Below, in pieces: positions 27,151-36,497 of a DNA stretch of 64,000 nucleotides. Within the stretch, counting starts at the first letter, position 1; the number at the start of each line of letters is the position of its first letter. This stretch comes from Trichormus sp. M33_DOE_039 (GTDB lineage Bacteria > Cyanobacteriota > Cyanobacteriia > Cyanobacteriales > Nostocaceae), in assembly GCA_015296085.1 (NCBI GenBank), contig DVDT01000047.1, forward strand, positions 1-64,000, written 5' to 3'. A program made the position numbers and the translations under genes. The notes beneath the pieces were generated by a model. The model did no database searches, was not told the DNA's origin, and worked only from the letters and a program-made list of their open reading frames with translations.

Positions 27151-29433
27151 TCGCCCGGTAATCATTTCAAGAACGAAGAATCGACCCATGAGCGATTACC
27201 ACAAACAAAGCAAGTGAAAGTCAGGCAAATATTCCAACATATGAGCAGAGCTACTTCTGGAATATTAGGCAACTTCACTAGCCGCGAGCGGCCGATTTAT
27301 CGGCGGGTGTGGTTTTGGGCAGGCTTGAGTTTAGGGGGAGGGATCATAGCTTTTAGCTACTGGATCTCCACAATAGATCGCTCCTTGCCAGATAGATCAG
27401 AATTGCAAACTGTCATCCGAGAACAAACATTAACTATTAAAGCTGTTGACGGGAGCATATTGCAACAACAAGGAGAAGCAACGCGAGAACTACTAAAACT
27501 AGAACAAGTACCATATAACCTGAAAAAAGCCTTTATTGCCATTGAAGATAGAAGATTTGAGCAGCACGGTGGCATAGATCCCCAAGGGATAATGAGAGCG
27601 GCTGTGAGTAATTTGCGATCGCAAAGTGTTGTCGAAGGTGGTAGTACCATCACCCAACAGCTAGCGCGTATTCTCTTCCTTAAACAAGAGCGAACACTTT
27701 GGCGCAAACTCAAAGAAGTACGCCTCGCCCAAAAAATAGAAAAAGAGTTAACTAAAGACCAGATTTTAGAACGTTATTTGAATTTAGTGTATTTGGGATC
27801 AGGGGCTTATGGTGTAGCAGATGCGTCTTGGGTGTACTTTAGTAAACCAGTAGATAAACTGACTCTAGGAGAAATAGCTACTATTGCTGGACTCGCCCCA
27901 GCTCCTAGTGCTTACTCTCCAGCTAATAATCTCGCAGCTGCCAAACAAAGGCGGAACTTAGTTTTGCAAAGGATGCAGGAAGAAGGTTTTATTTCCGCCG
28001 CTCAAAAACAAGCCGCAATTCAAGAGCCAATCAAACTCCAAACCAGTTTACCCAAACGCTTACAGTTAGAAGCTCCATATTTTAGCAGTTATATTCTGCA
28101 AGAATTACCCAAACTTGTTCCTTCAGATGTCTTAGCTAATGGGGGTTTAATTGTAGAAACTACCCTCAATCCCAATTGGCAAAAAGCCGCCGAAGCCGCC
28201 GTCACCAAAACCCTTAAAAATCAAGGTAGATGGCAAAACTTTAAACAAGCGGCTTTAGTAGCCATTGACCCCCGCAACGGTGAAATTCAGGCGATGGTGG
28301 GGGGTAAAGACTTTGGCAAATATCAATTCAATCGCGTCACTCAAGCCCAACGTCAACCAGGCTCAACATTTAAAAGCTTTGTTTACGCCACTGCGATCGC
28401 TACAGGCAAAAGCCCCTACGATAGCTATGTAGATGCACCTTTTGTCATTGATGGCTATGAACCCAAAAACTATGGCGAAACCTTCCGGGGTTCAATGAAT
28501 ATGCGTGATGCTCTCACGCGTTCCGTGAACGTAGTCGCACTCAAAGTCTTACTGGATGTGGGATTTGAGCCGACTATCAATGTAGCCCATAACATGGGGA
28601 TTAAATCTAAGCTACTACCTCACTATTCCCTCGCCCTCGGTTCTAATGAAGTGAACCTGTTAGAATTGACTAGTGCTTATGGTAGTTTTGCTACCCAGGG
28701 ATTACACGCCCAGCCTCATGGTATCCGCCGCATCCTCAACCGCAAAGGTGAGGTAATCTGGTCAGTCGATGCCCAACCCAAGCGTGTCCTTGACCCCACT
28801 AGTTCTGCCATCATGACTTGGATGTTACGCAACGTTGTCGAAGCTGGCACAGGTGCAGCCGCCCAATTAGACAACCGTCCAGTCGCAGGCAAAACAGGTA
28901 CATCCGATGAAGCTCGTGATTTGTGGTTTATTGGTTACATTCCCCAAGTAGTAGCCGGAGTGTGGCTAGGTAACGATGACAACCGCCCCACCTATGGCAG
29001 TAGTGGTAGTGCCGCTTACACTTGGCATGAATTTATGGAAGTAGCAGTACAGGGAATGCCAATAGAAAAGTTTCCCGAAAGACCAAAACTAGAAGGTCGC
29101 AAAGGTAGCATCAAAGCCAAACCTATTAGGGGGAGAAAAATCTTAAATCGTCCCTTAGAAGCTGGTGAAGAACAAGAGCAACAGGAAACTAGATCATCTA
29201 GAAGACGCAGAAGCCGCTACCAACAAACAGATGATAACTCATCTTCTAACTCATCTAGAAGACGGCGATCGCGCCGGAGACTAGAATCAACTTCTAGTGA
29301 TACCAATACAGTTTCTACCCCCAGAAGGCGGCGCATCAGAAACGTAGAATCAGGTTCTTCTACACCCCGGAGTTCTGGAGATTCTGCATCCCCCACACCC
29401 TCTTGGCGTGAACGGCTTAGACCGAGGAATTAG
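27148..29433 (+). CDS. Class A penicillin-binding protein (PBP1A-like)
   Basis: A 761-residue bifunctional peptidoglycan synthase. A cytoplasmic N-terminus and one membrane helix (about 53-75) precede the GT51 glycosyltransferase domain (about 95-270; catalytic Glu133 in EDRRFEQHGG, then GGSTITQQLARI) and the transpeptidase domain (about 365-640) with active-site Ser406 in STFK, Ser459 in RSVN, and KTGT at 582-585. The last 110 residues are a low-complexity tail with repeated RRRRSR and Ser-rich segments, beyond the catalytic core. TTG start is fixed by the AAGGAGG site. Cyanobacteria carry several class A paralogues, so the exact symbol cannot be given. Confidence 0.93.
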   Translation: MSPGNHFKNEESTHERLPQTKQVKVRQIFQHMSRATSGILGNFTSRERPIYRRVWFWAGLSLGGGIIAFSYWISTIDRSLPDRSELQTVIREQTLTIKAVDGSILQQQGEATRELLKLEQVPYNLKKAFIAIEDRRFEQHGGIDPQGIMRAAVSNLRSQSVVEGGSTITQQLARILFLKQERTLWRKLKEVRLAQKIEKELTKDQILERYLNLVYLGSGAYGVADASWVYFSKPVDKLTLGEIATIAGLAPAPSAYSPANNLAAAKQRRNLVLQRMQEEGFISAAQKQAAIQEPIKLQTSLPKRLQLEAPYFSSYILQELPKLVPSDVLANGGLIVETTLNPNWQKAAEAAVTKTLKNQGRWQNFKQAALVAIDPRNGEIQAMVGGKDFGKYQFNRVTQAQRQPGSTFKSFVYATAIATGKSPYDSYVDAPFVIDGYEPKNYGETFRGSMNMRDALTRSVNVVALKVLLDVGFEPTINVAHNMGIKSKLLPHYSLALGSNEVNLLELTSAYGSFATQGLHAQPHGIRRILNRKGEVIWSVDAQPKRVLDPTSSAIMTWMLRNVVEAGTGAAAQLDNRPVAGKTGTSDEARDLWFIGYIPQVVAGVWLGNDDNRPTYGSSGSAAYTWHEFMEVAVQGMPIEKFPERPKLEGRKGSIKAKPIRGRKILNRPLEAGEEQEQQETRSSRRRRSRYQQTDDNSSSNSSRRRRSRRRLESTSSDTNTVSTPRRRRIRNVESGSSTPRSSGDSASPTPSWRERLRPRN

Positions 29434-29470
29434 GGATTGGGGATTGGGGATTGGGGATTGGGGATTGGGA
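29433..29470. repeat. Tandem GGGGATT heptamer array
   Basis: Five consecutive copies of the 7-base unit GGGGATT begin at the stop codon of the PBP gene. It is a short tandem repeat that may vary in copy number by slippage. Confidence 0.85.
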
Positions 29471-29509
29471 GAAAAATTCAATGCCCAATGCCCTATCCCC
29501 ATTTACTAA

Positions 29510-30973
29510 TTAATGACTTCCTAAAATACAGCCGCTGCGTGGGGGTAGTGTTAGCGCAAGCTGCTTTGCTTCACCTTCACTATGCCAGTTAAACTCTGCT
29601 GTACCATATAACAATTTGTGGGGTTGAGTCTGTAAATTGGCGACCTCTACATCAGCTTGTGCTGGTGCTGTACCGATATTGACAGCGATCATCAGTTCTT
29701 CTTGTCCTAAAGTACGGGCGAAAATATATAATGCCCCCTGCGCTGAAATAACTTGATAGTCGCCTGTGCGTAAGGCTGGATAGTTGTGACGCAACGCGAT
29801 TAATTGACGGTGAGTCTGGTAAATTTCTCTATCCCAGCTTGCTTCTAAGGGGAAACCACGGCGGGAGTCGGGATCTAACTTTCCAGGTAAACCAACTTCA
29901 TCACCGTAATATACACTAGGCGCACCAGGAAAAGTGAGTAGCAGTAGGGTAGCTAGTTCTACGCTGGCTTTGTCGTCACCAGCAATACTAATTAATCTCG
30001 CTGTGTCATGACTGGCGAGTAAGTTAAGTTGAGTTAGCTGAATTTCCCAGGGGTAAAGTTGCAGTAATTCGGTAATTTTGGCAGCGTACTCAGCTGCAAA
30101 CAGGGGTGGGTATGGTTGATAGTCACGGCTTTGGACTTGTTCTAAAACTACGCGATCGCCTGCTGCAAAAGCAATGGTCGGCCCAGCAAATAAATAGTTC
30201 ATCACGCCGTCAAATTGCGTCCCATCTAGCCATTCGCGGGAATCTCCCCACACTTCCCCCACAATATAAGCTTCCGGGTTAATGGCTTTGACGCGATCGC
30301 GAAATTCTTGCCAAAAACCAGGTGTTTTAATTTCAAAAGGGACATCCAACCGCCAGCCGTCTATACCAAATTTAATCCAGTATTCGGCGATTTCCATGAT
30401 ATATTCCCGGACTTCTGGGTTGTCGTGGTTAAATACTGGTAAGGCGCGGTTGTCTGCCCAACCTACATAATTAGCAGGTAACTCACCTGTATATGGCGCA
30501 AGCGGCCAGCCTTCAATTTTAAACCAGTTTAGCCACGGGGAATAAGGGCCATTTTCTAAAATATCGTGAAAAAAGAAAAATCCTCGGCTGGCGTGATTAA
30601 ATACTCCATCGAGAACGACTTTAATATTTCTTTCGTGGGCCGCGTCTAGTAATTCTTTAAAGGCTGAATTACCCCCTAACATGGGGTCTACTTGATAATA
30701 ATCATGGGTGTGATAGCGGTGATTGCTGGCTGATTGAAAGATGGGTGTGAAGTAAATGGCGTTAATGCCTAAGTCTTGGATGTAGTCTAATTGTTCCATA
30801 ATGCCCCATAAGTCACCACCTTTGTAACCTTGCAGTGTGGGCATAGCCTCCCAATCTTCCCAACGCGCATCACCCAATAGGCGTTTGCGAGGTTGCTTAC
30901 TTCTGGCAAAGCGATCTGGGAAAATTTGGTAGAAAACTGCGTGCTTTACCCAATCTGGTGTTTGAATTTGCAT
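29510..30973 (-). CDS. GH13 alpha-amylase family glycosidase (cyclomaltodextrinase/neopullulanase-like)
   Basis: A 487-residue cytosolic GH13 enzyme acting on alpha-glucans. The catalytic residues are in place: nucleophile Asp210 in DGWRLDV, acid/base Glu240 in VGEVWG and transition-state Asp323 in ASHDTARL, plus conserved DGVFNH at 122-127. The compact domain order, starting at HAVFYQIFPDRFA without a signal peptide, resembles the neopullulanase/cyclomaltodextrinase subfamily but without the extra N-terminal domain. It may take part in glycogen or maltodextrin turnover; glgC is 2.4 kb away on the other strand. Confidence 0.9.
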   Translation of the reverse strand: MQIQTPDWVKHAVFYQIFPDRFARSKQPRKRLLGDARWEDWEAMPTLQGYKGGDLWGIMEQLDYIQDLGINAIYFTPIFQSASNHRYHTHDYYQVDPMLGGNSAFKELLDAAHERNIKVVLDGVFNHASRGFFFFHDILENGPYSPWLNWFKIEGWPLAPYTGELPANYVGWADNRALPVFNHDNPEVREYIMEIAEYWIKFGIDGWRLDVPFEIKTPGFWQEFRDRVKAINPEAYIVGEVWGDSREWLDGTQFDGVMNYLFAGPTIAFAAGDRVVLEQVQSRDYQPYPPLFAAEYAAKITELLQLYPWEIQLTQLNLLASHDTARLISIAGDDKASVELATLLLLTFPGAPSVYYGDEVGLPGKLDPDSRRGFPLEASWDREIYQTHRQLIALRHNYPALRTGDYQVISAQGALYIFARTLGQEELMIAVNIGTAPAQADVEVANLQTQPHKLLYGTAEFNWHSEGEAKQLALTLPPRSGCILGSH

Positions 30974-31217
30974 GAATTTCTTTTGAGTGGTTCAGTAGTC
31001 ATTTTGACTTTAAATTAAATATTTGTGGTTCTTACTTGTGGTAGAAAATTTGTAATATTTATTTTTTCCACGCAGAGATATAAAAACACAGAGATGGCAG
31101 GAAACAGGAGTTATTTGAGGTAATTAAAATTAGTATTTATTTTCGGGTTGAGCTATTAAGTCGATGTTATTAAGTAAGGTAAGACTTAAATATATTTCGG
31201 CTGAAAATTGAGGTCAA

Positions 31218-32945
31218 ATGATATACGAAAAGCTATCTCCTGGACTGTTGTTGGCTTGGGATGATTTTCAACGGGAAGGTGAGTTAGCATTAATTACACA
31301 TAGGCGATCGCTTGGTATTCTTCCTCCTAAAAGTGTAATTAAACCTACTAAAAGTGTAGTTTTTATTTATTGCGAACCTGATACAAATTTAAGTCATCTT
31401 TCACAATATGGTATTGAAATCAATCAGAGTTTTGGTGGTATACGGACGGCTTTTTTACCTTTAGATAGGTTAGAAATATTAGCAGAAGAAACTGCCATCC
31501 AACGTATTAAGCCATCACGTAAGCTGAAAATTAAAATGGATGTTGCACCCCAAGTTATGAAATTACCCAGTTTCGTTAACAGAACTGGACTAACTGGAAA
31601 AGGTGTAGTTATCGGCATTATAGACACAGGGATTGATGCCAAACATCCTGCTTTTGCTGGGCGAATTTTACGCATTTGGGATCAAACTCTCCCAGGCCCA
31701 GGGGTGAATGAAGGGCTTTACGGTGCGGAATTTACAGGGGAACAGCTTTGTATTTCTCAAGACATGGAAGGTCATGGAACTCACGTTGCGGGAATTGCGG
31801 CGGGTGCTGATGCGGTCTACAGTGGTGTTGCACCAGAGGCGGAATTAGTAATTATCAAGTCCGATTTACAGGATGCTCACATTGCTGATGCTATCCGTTA
31901 CGTGTTTCGGGTAGCTGGTGAGTTGGGACGACCTGCTGTAGTTAATCTTAGTGTCGGTGGTCACGCCGATGCTCATGATGGCAGTGATTCTCTGTCGCAA
32001 ATCATCAATGCTGAGTCTGGGGTGGGTAAAATTGTTTGCTGTGCGGCTGGGAATGAAGGCAACGATAACATTCATGGTCAAGCTAATATCCCCAGTGGAC
32101 GCAGCCGGGGGATGCGCTTCAATGTCCCTCTCAATCAAATGGGGATGGTCTGGTTAAATGCTTGGTATCAGAATTCTGGTCAATTAGAAGTTTCGGTGCG
32201 GAGTCCTAATGATTTTGTCACTCCTTACCAAAAAATCATGACTAGTGGTAATCCTTCTCAAAGCTACGATTTACCAGATTCCCAAGTAGAATTGGTAACA
32301 CCAGATCGCGACCCCTCCAATGGTGATTATCATTTCTTTGTGCAGATTCGCGGTAGGGGTAGATCCCTTGTGCAAGGTGGTATTTGGCAATTACGAGTTC
32401 GTAACACTTCAACATCAGACACCAGACTTGATGTGTGGACACTAGATGACACATTATCGGTGTATTTTACTGGTAAAAGTGTCAAAGATGCCGTAAAAAT
32501 AGGTTCTCCTGCTTGCGCTAGCAGTGCAGTGACAGTGGCAGCTTACACAACTAAAGTCAAATATGAAGATATCGATCGCCAAGTCCGTGAGATGGGTTTA
32601 GAATTAAACACTATTTCCGAATTTAGTAGTGAAGGGCCACTCAGGAATAATGCTCAAAAGCCAGATATAGCCGCACCTGGGGCAATGATTGTGTCTGCAC
32701 TGTCTAGTAATTTTAATAGCGATCGCTCCATGACAATTAATTCGCAGTTTGTCGCCATGTCTGGAACAAGTATGGCAGCACCTTTTGTCACCGGATTAAT
32801 CGCCTTACTATTACAACGTGACCCCAACTTAGACCCCACTACAGTCAAAGAACTCCTCCGCCAAAATAGTTCCATCCCCGGTAAACCCACAGGAACTTTT
32901 GATCACAAATGGGGATTTGGATTGATTAATACGGACAAGTTGTAA
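31218..32945 (+). CDS. S8 family subtilisin-like serine peptidase
   Basis: A 575-residue subtilase. The triad is intact: Asp136 (IIDTGID), His186 (GHGTHVAG) and Ser518 (GTSMAAP), with the oxyanion Asn279 (AAGNEGN). A large insert (about 290-430) separates Asn and Ser. The first 110 residues precede the catalytic domain and look like an I9/propeptide-type module (SVVFIYCEP; GIRTAFLPLDRLEILAEE). There is no signal peptide, so it is probably intracellular or exported by another route. The small gene 56 bases downstream encodes a stand-alone homologue of this N-terminal module. Start ATG 31218. Confidence 0.92.
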   Translation: MIYEKLSPGLLLAWDDFQREGELALITHRRSLGILPPKSVIKPTKSVVFIYCEPDTNLSHLSQYGIEINQSFGGIRTAFLPLDRLEILAEETAIQRIKPSRKLKIKMDVAPQVMKLPSFVNRTGLTGKGVVIGIIDTGIDAKHPAFAGRILRIWDQTLPGPGVNEGLYGAEFTGEQLCISQDMEGHGTHVAGIAAGADAVYSGVAPEAELVIIKSDLQDAHIADAIRYVFRVAGELGRPAVVNLSVGGHADAHDGSDSLSQIINAESGVGKIVCCAAGNEGNDNIHGQANIPSGRSRGMRFNVPLNQMGMVWLNAWYQNSGQLEVSVRSPNDFVTPYQKIMTSGNPSQSYDLPDSQVELVTPDRDPSNGDYHFFVQIRGRGRSLVQGGIWQLRVRNTSTSDTRLDVWTLDDTLSVYFTGKSVKDAVKIGSPACASSAVTVAAYTTKVKYEDIDRQVREMGLELNTISEFSSEGPLRNNAQKPDIAAPGAMIVSALSSNFNSDRSMTINSQFVAMSGTSMAAPFVTGLIALLLQRDPNLDPTTVKELLRQNSSIPGKPTGTFDHKWGFGLINTDKL

Positions 32946-33001
32946 CTTCGTTGGAAGTCGGAAATTAATTATTCCCTCACTATTCCCTTCTCCCAGTCCC
33001 C

Positions 33002-33295
33002 ATGAACTATCAAAAGCTGGATGCTAGTTTGGTTTTAGCACTGAATGAGGTGTTAGAGCCAGATTTAGTAAGTTTAGTTGTATTTGTCTATACGGAGCAA
33101 CCCTTAAGTAATGTGGCGGCAGCGGTGTTAAGGAATCTGGGTGTGGGTGGTGTTAGTAGTGAAAAGGATGTATTTACAGCGACGCTATCACTAGCGCAAA
33201 TTGCCCATTTATCAGACCAACCTTGGGTGAAATTGATCAAGCGATCGCAACATCTGCGTTTTCTTAATTTGGGCAGTGACATACATCACTATTAG
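33002..33295 (+). CDS. Stand-alone propeptide-like protein, homologous to the N-terminus of the adjacent subtilase
   Basis: A 97-residue protein without signal peptide. Its order of elements parallels residues 1-105 of the upstream peptidase: MNYQKLDASLVLAL against MIYEKLSPGLLLAW, SLVVFVYTE against SVVFIYCE, and ATLSLAQIAHLSDQPWVKLIKRS against AFLPLDRLEILAEETAIQRIKPS. The pattern (strand, helix, strand, helix, strand) suits an inhibitor I9/subtilisin-propeptide fold. Free I9 proteins in other organisms inhibit or help fold subtilases in trans. I infer the same here; it follows the peptidase by 56 bases on the same strand and is probably co-transcribed. ATG 33002. Confidence 0.7.
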   Translation: MNYQKLDASLVLALNEVLEPDLVSLVVFVYTEQPLSNVAAAVLRNLGVGGVSSEKDVFTATLSLAQIAHLSDQPWVKLIKRSQHLRFLNLGSDIHHY

Positions 33296-33345
33296 TTTTT
33301 GGGAAAATTCCTGCAAGATAATCTTTGATCCCCCCTTACCAGCTG

Positions 33346-33372
33346 CCACATACAGTCCTAAACTGTAGGTGG
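33346..33372 (+). promoter_or_regulatory. Hairpin in the glgC leader
   Basis: CCAC-A-TACAGT and ACTGTA-G-GTGG fold into a stem with one A-G mismatch around a CCTAA-type loop, 28 bases before the glgC start. It could influence translation or terminate the upstream transcript weakly; no T-run follows. Confidence 0.4.
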
Positions 33373-33400
33373 GAATCAAAAGGCAGTCGGGAGACATCTT

Positions 33401-34690
33401 GTGAAAAAAGTATTAGCAATTATCCTTGGAGGTGGTGCGGGTACTCGCCTGTACCCCCTCACCAAACTACGTGCTAAACCGGCAGTACCAGTAGCAGGGA
33501 AGTACCGCCTAATAGATATCCCTGTTAGTAACTGCATTAATTCAGAAATTTTTAAAATCTACGTTCTCACACAATTTAACTCAGCGTCCCTTAACCGTCA
33601 CATCGCTCGCACCTATAACTTTAGCGGCTTTAGTGAAGGCTTTGTGGAGGTGCTTGCAGCCCAACAAACACCAGAAAACCCCAACTGGTTTCAAGGGACT
33701 GCTGATGCTGTACGCCAGTATATATGGCTGTTGGAAGAATGGGATGTAGACGAGTACCTGATTTTGTCAGGTGATCACCTCTACCGCATGGATTACCGCC
33801 TATTTGTACAACGCCATCGGGAAACAAATGCCGATATTACCCTTTCGGTGATCCCCATAGACGATCGCCGTGCTTCAGATTTCGGTTTAATGAAAATTGA
33901 TCAGTCTGGGCGGGTAATTGACTTTAGTGAGAAACCCAAAGGCGAAGCTTTAGCGCAAATGCGAGTTGACACCACAGTTTTGGGATTGAGTCCAGAACAA
34001 GCTGCTCAACAGCCATACATCGCCTCAATGGGGATTTACGTATTTAAAAAAGATGTTTTGATCAAACTTTTGAAAGAAGCTTTAGAACGGACTGATTTTG
34101 GCAAAGAAATTATTCCTGATGCCGCAAAAGATTACAATGTTCAAGCTTATTTATTTGATGACTACTGGGAAGATATTGGAACGATAGAAGCCTTTTATAA
34201 TGCCAATTTAGCCCTGACACAACAGCCCCTACCACCGTTTAGTTTCTACGATGAAGAAGCCCCAATTTACACCCGTCCTCGTTATTTGCCGCCCACCAAG
34301 CTTTTAGACTGTCATGTGACAGAGTCCATTATTGGTGAAGGCTGCATTCTAAAAAACTGCCGCATTCAACACTCAGTTTTAGGAGTGCGATCGCGCATTG
34401 AATCTGGCTGTATCATCGAAGAATCTCTGCTCATGGGTTCTGACTTTTATCAACCTTCTGTAGAACGCCAGTGCAGCATAGATAAAGGTGATATCCCTGT
34501 AGGCATAGGCCCAGATACCATCATTCGCCGTGCCATCATCGATAAAAACGCCCGCATTGGTCACGATGTCAAAATTATCAATAAAGACAACGTGCAGGAA
34601 GCCAACCGCGAAAGTCAAGGTTTTTACATCCGTAGTGGGATTGTAGTTGTCCTGAAAAATGCTGTGATTCCTGATGGAACAATTATCTAG
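33401..34690 (+). CDS. glgC: Glucose-1-phosphate adenylyltransferase (ADP-glucose pyrophosphorylase)
   Basis: A 429-residue enzyme making ADP-glucose from ATP and glucose-1-phosphate, the committed step of glycogen synthesis and allosterically activated by 3-phosphoglycerate in cyanobacteria. The nucleotide loop [20 protein letters not shown], the catalytic [12 protein letters not shown] segment and the [19 protein letters not shown]-terminus, which holds an activator-binding Lys, are all typical. Start GTG at 33401. A short leader hairpin precedes it. The gene is full length. Confidence 0.97.
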   Translation: MKKVLAIILGGGAGTRLYPLTKLRAKPAVPVAGKYRLIDIPVSNCINSEIFKIYVLTQFNSASLNRHIARTYNFSGFSEGFVEVLAAQQTPENPNWFQGTADAVRQYIWLLEEWDVDEYLILSGDHLYRMDYRLFVQRHRETNADITLSVIPIDDRRASDFGLMKIDQSGRVIDFSEKPKGEALAQMRVDTTVLGLSPEQAAQQPYIASMGIYVFKKDVLIKLLKEALERTDFGKEIIPDAAKDYNVQAYLFDDYWEDIGTIEAFYNANLALTQQPLPPFSFYDEEAPIYTRPRYLPPTKLLDCHVTESIIGEGCILKNCRIQHSVLGVRSRIESGCIIEESLLMGSDFYQPSVERQCSIDKGDIPVGIGPDTIIRRAIIDKNARIGHDVKIINKDNVQEANRESQGFYIRSGIVVVLKNAVIPDGTII

Positions 34691-34768
34691 TTGTTAATCA
34701 TTAGTCATTAGTCATTAGTTAATATCTTGACAAGGGAATATTGACTGTTGACTATGGACTGTTGACTA
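34691..34768. repeat. ATTAGTC/TTGACTA short tandem repeats
   Basis: Three ATTAGTC heptamers (about 34698-34720) are followed by degenerate TGTTGACTA units that run into the start codon of the next gene. This is the same heptamer family as between purS and purQ. Confidence 0.7.
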
Positions 34769-35284
34769 ATGACTAAACTACTGTTGCTAATCGGTCTTCC
34801 TGGTAGCGGTAAGTCAAGTTTGGCAAAAAAATTAATTGCAGAATGCCCCCAGATGCAGCTGATTTCTACAGATGCCATCAGGGGGCAATTATTTGGTTCA
34901 GAGGCAATTCAAGGGTCTTGGCTGCTAATTTGGCGGGAAATTGCACAACAATTACAGCAGGCGATCGCTACAGGTAAAAGTGTTATTTTTGATGCTACTA
35001 ATGCCCAACGTCAGCATCGACGAGAAATTATTACTCTTGCCCGTGACATAGGCTTTACTCACATCATAGGGGTGTGGGTGAAAACTCCGGTTTGGTTATG
35101 TTTGGCAAGGAATAGAAAGCGTCTACGCCAAGTTCCAGAAGACGTGATTTTACGAATGCACCGTCAACTTCGTGACGCACCCCCCAGCTTAGAAGAAGGA
35201 CTAAATTACCTTACTGATGATCAGACGTATGAATTACACTATGGGGGTAAGGAGGGGTATAGGGGAGAAAAACTCAATGACTAA
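34769..35284 (+). CDS. P-loop small-molecule kinase (AAA family ATPase-like)
   Basis: A 171-residue single-domain P-loop kinase with Walker A GLPGSGKS (8-15), STDAIRGQLFG (substrate/metal Asp) and VIFDATNAQRQHR, in the polynucleotide kinase/zeta-toxin-like superfamily. It is related to the C-terminal half of the fusion protein at 1326-2867. Substrate is unknown. The ATG at 34769 lies within heptamer repeats (ACTAATGAC), so its initiation region is repeat-derived. The next gene follows 27 bases later. Confidence 0.82.
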   Translation: MTKLLLLIGLPGSGKSSLAKKLIAECPQMQLISTDAIRGQLFGSEAIQGSWLLIWREIAQQLQQAIATGKSVIFDATNAQRQHRREIITLARDIGFTHIIGVWVKTPVWLCLARNRKRLRQVPEDVILRMHRQLRDAPPSLEEGLNYLTDDQTYELHYGGKEGYRGEKLND

Positions 35285-35311
35285 CCACTAATGACTACAA
35301 GGAATTAAACT

Positions 35312-35572
35312 ATGAGCCGAATCAATCCTTACACACTGCAAATGCAGATTACACGGATGTTTGAGCAAGGACAATCGTTCTTTGCGACGACTAAAGTACA
35401 AGAATGGTTGAAAGAACGCAATCACAATCCCTTAGATTACGATATTCTCTTCCATCAAAAACCTGCTCCTCCTGGTTCAAAGGAAGTGATGGTAGTAGAA
35501 ATTGAACTGCGACGCAAAGACGGACAACCCGTAGATCCTTGGTTACAAGAACAAGCTAACCTGCACGCTTGA
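35312..35572 (+). CDS. Small conserved hypothetical protein
   Basis: An 86-residue soluble protein with an acidic, mixed alpha/beta pattern (MQITRMFEQGQSFFATTKVQ; EVMVVEIELRRKDG). I regard it as a cyanobacterial protein of unknown function. A ribosome-binding site (CAAGGAATTAAACT) precedes ATG 35312. It overlaps the convergent PLP-enzyme gene by 17 bases at its 3' end and is probably co-transcribed with the upstream kinase. Confidence 0.65.
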   Translation: MSRINPYTLQMQITRMFEQGQSFFATTKVQEWLKERNHNPLDYDILFHQKPAPPGSKEVMVVEIELRRKDGQPVDPWLQEQANLHA

Positions 35573-36485
35573 TATTTTTCAGGGATAGATTTCCCTGTAA
35601 TCCACCTGTATGTACTAAGAGTAGGCGATCGCCTGCAAAAAAACCTTTCCGTATCATATCCATCACGCCATAAAACATTTTTGCAGTATACACGTAATCC
35701 AAGGGGATGCCGTAGGTATAGGTAAACTCCTCACCAAATGAGACAAGTTGATCATTGACCTTGGCATAACCCCCAAAATGGTAATCGCAAACTAATTCCC
35801 AAGGTGCAGGTGTATTGGCTGGTACAGGCAGGCCAGAGTCTAGGTATTGAGTAAGTAGATTGTTAATATCTTGCCGAAGAAAGTCACCATTTTTTAACAC
35901 AGGAAACCCAAGCGATCGCTGTTGTGGTTGTAACGCCAGAGTCAATCCCGCTAAAGTTGTAGCTGTCCCACAAGCTACACATACAGTATCAAATTTGGCT
36001 GTAACTTCAGAAAGTATCTCTGTACAGCCACGCACACCATTGACGTTACAACCACCTTCAGGAATAATCAACACTTCACCAAAACGTTGGCGTAAATGTT
36101 CTTGTAGTTCTGGGGTGTGGCGTTGACGGTAAGTGTCTCTGTCAATGTACACTAGCTGCATCCCTTGTTCCACAACAAAACTTAAAGTGGGGTTTAGAGG
36201 TAATCGTTCTTCACCACGAATCACGCCAATCGTGTGAAAACCTAAAAGTTTCCCAGCCGCCGCCGTTGCATAAATGTGATTGGAGTAAGCACCGCCAAAG
36301 GTGAGAATTTTGGTGTAATTTTGTTCTTTAGCTGTTAACAGGTTGTATTTCAGCTTGAACCACTTATTCCCATTTACCCACGGGTGCATTAAATCCAAGC
36401 GCAGTATAAATAATTCAACCCCAGCCTGAGTCAAAATTTCACTGCTGATTTGTTGTGTTGGCGGCGGAATTAAATTCAAAGACAA
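35556..36485 (-). CDS. Pyridoxal-phosphate enzyme, ACC deaminase/D-cysteine desulfhydrase family
   Basis: A 309-residue fold type II PLP enzyme. The cofactor Lys is probably Lys41 in NGNKWFKLKYNL; FGGAYSNHIYATAAAG and the phosphate-binding segment CVACGTATTLAGL follow. Family members either deaminate 1-aminocyclopropane-1-carboxylate or eliminate H2S from D-cysteine; most cyanobacterial homologues are thought to be the latter, which cannot be settled by eye. The start is TTG at 36485: the frame is closed by a stop shortly upstream and no ATG occurs before the cofactor motif. It lies 12 bases after the histidine kinase gene, so the two are probably an operon. Confidence 0.87.
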   Translation of the reverse strand: MSLNLIPPPTQQISSEILTQAGVELFILRLDLMHPWVNGNKWFKLKYNLLTAKEQNYTKILTFGGAYSNHIYATAAAGKLLGFHTIGVIRGEERLPLNPTLSFVVEQGMQLVYIDRDTYRQRHTPELQEHLRQRFGEVLIIPEGGCNVNGVRGCTEILSEVTAKFDTVCVACGTATTLAGLTLALQPQQRSLGFPVLKNGDFLRQDINNLLTQYLDSGLPVPANTPAPWELVCDYHFGGYAKVNDQLVSFGEEFTYTYGIPLDYVYTAKMFYGVMDMIRKGFFAGDRLLLVHTGGLQGNLSLKNIKRAG

Positions 36486-36497
36486 GATTGTAATTAA

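Noticed and set aside
29433-29470. GGGGATT array considered as a CRISPR or minisatellite of functional interest
   Set aside because: The unit is 7 bases with no spacers and no cas genes; it is an ordinary tandem repeat of this genome.
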